Positions 6,243 through 7,849 of a stretch of DNA of 7,849 nt are shown piece after piece. Below the pieces are notes generated by a model. That model was not told the origin of the DNA, made no database searches, and worked only from the letters and a program-made list of their open reading frames with translations. A program made the position numbers and the translations under genes. The first letter of the stretch is position 1. Each line of letters opens with the position of its first letter. This DNA is from JAGLWP01 sp964444095 (GTDB lineage: Archaea > Nanobdellota > Nanobdellia > Pacearchaeales > GW2011-AR1), in contig CAYUEW010000017.1 of the NCBI GenBank assembly GCA_964444095.1, positions 1-7,849 on the forward strand, in the 5' to 3' direction.

Positions 6243-7010
6243 ATGAACAAAGAGCTTTTACAAAAGATAACTTCAAGGAAAGAATATTCTCAACTTCCTC
6301 GAAAAGAAGTGGAATTGGCGTTTCAAAAGTTTGACAAAGAAAAGTATTCTGACGAGGAAAAAGTGAAACTTACACGTAAATTATTAAGGGAAGTGTTTTC
6401 AAGTTTTACGAGTCCGAAGCTGCTTTCTTTAAAAGATAAAAATCCAGAGTGGATTTTAAGAAAACATTTTTCTACAAGAGAACGCTTACCTTATTCTGAA
6501 GAAGTTTATTCGAAGTTGTTAGGGGGATTAAATAAAAATTTAAGTGTAATAGATTTGGGCGCAGGAATTAATGGTTTTAGTTATGAAATATTTAAGAAAA
6601 TTGGATATAATGTAAATTATCTTGCTGTTGAAGCGATGGGGCAACTTGTTGAATTGATGAATTTTTATTTTGATAAACAGAAAGTTTCGGCAAATGCTGT
6701 TCAAGAGAGTTTATTCGAGTTAGAAAAAATAAAAGATATTTTGAAAAAACAAAAAAAGCCAAGAGTTGTTTTTCTTTTCAAAGTAATAGATTCCTTAGAG
6801 ATGTTGGAAAAGGATTATTCAAAAGAATTTCTTTTAGGTATTGGGGAATTTGCAGAGAGAATTGTCGTTAGTTTTGCTGTTAAAAGTATGGGGAATAGAA
6901 TACGTTTTAGAGCAAATCGAGATTGGATACTTGATTTTATCAAAGAGAATTTTAAGATTATAGAAGATTTTGAGATTGGGGGAGAAAGATACTTGGTTTT
7001 TAGCAAATAA
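6243..7010 (+). CDS. Arm/Rmt/FmrO-type 16S rRNA (guanine-N7)-methyltransferase homologue
   Basis: A SAM-dependent methyltransferase of 255 residues, matching the length of ArmA (257) and RmtB (251). These bacterial enzymes methylate N7 of G1405 in 16S rRNA helix 44 and block aminoglycosides. Resemblance to ArmA, recalled from memory, runs along the whole chain. The helical N-terminal domain starts MNKELLQKITSRKEYSQL, against MDKNDVVKKILESKKYENL. HFSTRERL at 75-82 matches HSSTNERV. SAM motif I VIDLGAGIN (102-110) matches ILDFGCGFN. E130 is the acidic residue expected to hold the SAM ribose. VVFLFKVIDSLE (175-186) matches VVFLLKMLPVLK, and VVSFAVKSM (208-216) matches VISFPIKSL. The alignment supports the ATG at 6243; an in-frame ATG at 6192 would add 17 residues and overlap the divergent gene. 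Family membership is strong. The archaeal target base is unknown, and a housekeeping role in 30S maturation is as likely as drug resistance. Confidence 0.85.
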   Translation: MNKELLQKITSRKEYSQLPRKEVELAFQKFDKEKYSDEEKVKLTRKLLREVFSSFTSPKLLSLKDKNPEWILRKHFSTRERLPYSEEVYSKLLGGLNKNLSVIDLGAGINGFSYEIFKKIGYNVNYLAVEAMGQLVELMNFYFDKQKVSANAVQESLFELEKIKDILKKQKKPRVVFLFKVIDSLEMLEKDYSKEFLLGIGEFAERIVVSFAVKSMGNRIRFRANRDWILDFIKENFKIIEDFEIGGERYLVFSK

Positions 7011-7018
7011 TTTATATA
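7011..7018 (+). promoter_or_regulatory. TATA box of the M16 peptidase gene
   Basis: TTTATATA starts right after the methyltransferase stop and is centred about 25-26 bases before the peptidase ATG at 7040. CAAATA at 7004-7009, overlapping the stop, could be the TFB recognition element; the same hexamer precedes the tyrS TATA box. The 29-base gap therefore probably carries its own promoter, so the peptidase need not depend on read-through from the methyltransferase gene. Confidence 0.55.
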
Positions 7019-7039
7019 TGCTTCTTGATTTTGAAGGTT

Positions 7040-7849
7040 ATGGAACCTAAATTTTACAAAAAAGTTTTGAAAAATGGCATGATAATCTTATTTGAAAAAA
7101 GAGATTTACCTGTAGTAAGTGTTGCTTTTGCAGTGAGGCAAGGGGGCATTAATGAATCTGAAAAAGAAAAAGGGATATCTCATTTTATGGAACATATGCT
7201 TTACAAAGGAACTCCCACAAGAAACACTAAACAAATTGCAGATGAAATAGAGGGACATGGTGGAGCAATGAATGGATTTACTGACGAAACAGTTACTGCA
7301 TATTGGTGTAAAATGCCGAGTAAACATCTGAATTTAGCACTTACTGTTTTATCTGATATGGTGAAGAACCCTTTATTTGACAAAAAAGAATTAGAGAAAG
7401 AGAGGAAAGTTATTTTTGAAGAAATTAAAATGAGGAAAGATAATCCTAAAATTTATGTTTGTGATAAAATTCAGAGTTATTTGTATGGGGGTTCTTTGGG
7501 TAAGAATTTAATTGGGACTCATGAAACAATGAATTCAATTAGTAAAGAGCAACTTTTTCAGAAATTTAAAGAAGCTTATCAGCCAAATAATTTGATTTTA
7601 GGAATTGTAGGAGATGCAGATTTTGATACAATAGTCAAATTTGCAGAAAAGAATTTTGGTGCAACTCAGGGTAAAATTACTAAGCAGAAAATTTCTACAA
7701 AGAATGAATCTAAATCTGAGAAAAGAAAAGGTATTGATCAGGCAAATCTTATTTTTGCGCATCATGTTCCTTTAGCAGGAGACAAAAAAAGTTATGCTGC
7801 AATGATTTTGGGAACGCTCATGGCTGGAGGAATGTCTTCAAGATTATTT
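7040..7849 (+). CDS. M16 (pitrilysin/MPP-like) zinc metallopeptidase, 3'-truncated by window edge
   Basis: The frame from ATG 7040 stays open to the last base, giving 270 residues of an M16-family peptidase; full-length family members are usually 400-450 residues. The N-terminus, KVLKNGMIILFEKRDLPVVS, is typical. The inverted zinc motif HxxEH is HFMEH at 48-52, where H48 and H52 bind zinc and E51 is the catalytic base. The third zinc ligand is E128 in VIFEEIKM, 80 residues after H48, as in mitochondrial processing peptidase. GHGGAMNGFTDETVTAYW (72-89) and the start of the second domain, ending AGGMSSRLF, are also family landmarks. There is no signal peptide, so it probably acts in the cytoplasm on peptides or small unfolded proteins. 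The substrate is unknown. The truncation is due to the window edge and is not evidence of a broken gene. Confidence 0.94.
   Translation, partial: MEPKFYKKVLKNGMIILFEKRDLPVVSVAFAVRQGGINESEKEKGISHFMEHMLYKGTPTRNTKQIADEIEGHGGAMNGFTDETVTAYWCKMPSKHLNLALTVLSDMVKNPLFDKKELEKERKVIFEEIKMRKDNPKIYVCDKIQSYLYGGSLGKNLIGTHETMNSISKEQLFQKFKEAYQPNNLILGIVGDADFDTIVKFAEKNFGATQGKITKQKISTKNESKSEKRKGIDQANLIFAHHVPLAGDKKSYAAMILGTLMAGGMSSRLF

Noticed and set aside
1..7849. tRNA genes, CRISPR arrays, insertion sequences or attachment sites.
   Set aside because: The gaps are at most 42 bases, and no spaced repeats, transposase-like frames or cloverleaf-like sequences were seen by eye.

Overview
The window looks like a piece of a small, AT-rich archaeal genome, most likely a DPANN lineage of the Woesearchaeota/Pacearchaeota kind. 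The reasons are an archaeal family-D DNA polymerase large subunit, an archaeal/eukaryal-type tyrosyl-tRNA synthetase, a DRG-like TGS protein, TATA boxes instead of Shine-Dalgarno sequences, lysine-rich proteins and extreme compaction. With the starts chosen here, only about 105 of 7849 bases lie between genes. The lineage is inferred; the archaeal origin is well supported.

Layout from left to right: (1) the 3' part of polC, DNA polymerase D large subunit (+), with its 5' end outside the window; (2) a TctA-family (DUF112) membrane permease (-), sharing a 4-base TTAA with the polC stop; (3) a 42-base divergent promoter region; (4) tyrS (+), followed after one base by a 90-residue protein of unknown function (+); (5) a DRG-like P-loop protein with a TGS domain and eroded GTPase motifs (-), whose 3' end overlaps the 90-residue gene by 14 bases; (6) a 33-base divergent promoter region; (7) a SAM-dependent methyltransferase that closely resembles the ArmA/Rmt 16S rRNA (guanine-N7) aminoglycoside-resistance enzymes (+); (8) an M16 zinc peptidase (+), cut off by the right edge.

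All three intergenic gaps longer than one base carry AT-rich TATA-like elements centred about 26-27 bases upstream of the start codon they serve. This is the layout expected for leaderless archaeal transcripts, and it helps choose starts: ATG at 4024 for tyrS and ATG at 6243 for the methyltransferase.

The middle of the window has a translation theme: tRNA-Tyr charging, a ribosome-associated-type GTPase relative, and an rRNA methyltransferase transcribed from the same promoter gap as that GTPase relative. The most interesting items are the Arm-type methyltransferase in an archaeon, the DRG-like protein that keeps its P-loop and TGS domain but has lost the guanine-specificity motif, and the human-like (haloarchaeal/opisthokont-type) TyrRS coupled to an unknown small protein. 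No tRNA, rRNA, CRISPR, insertion sequence or intein was seen.
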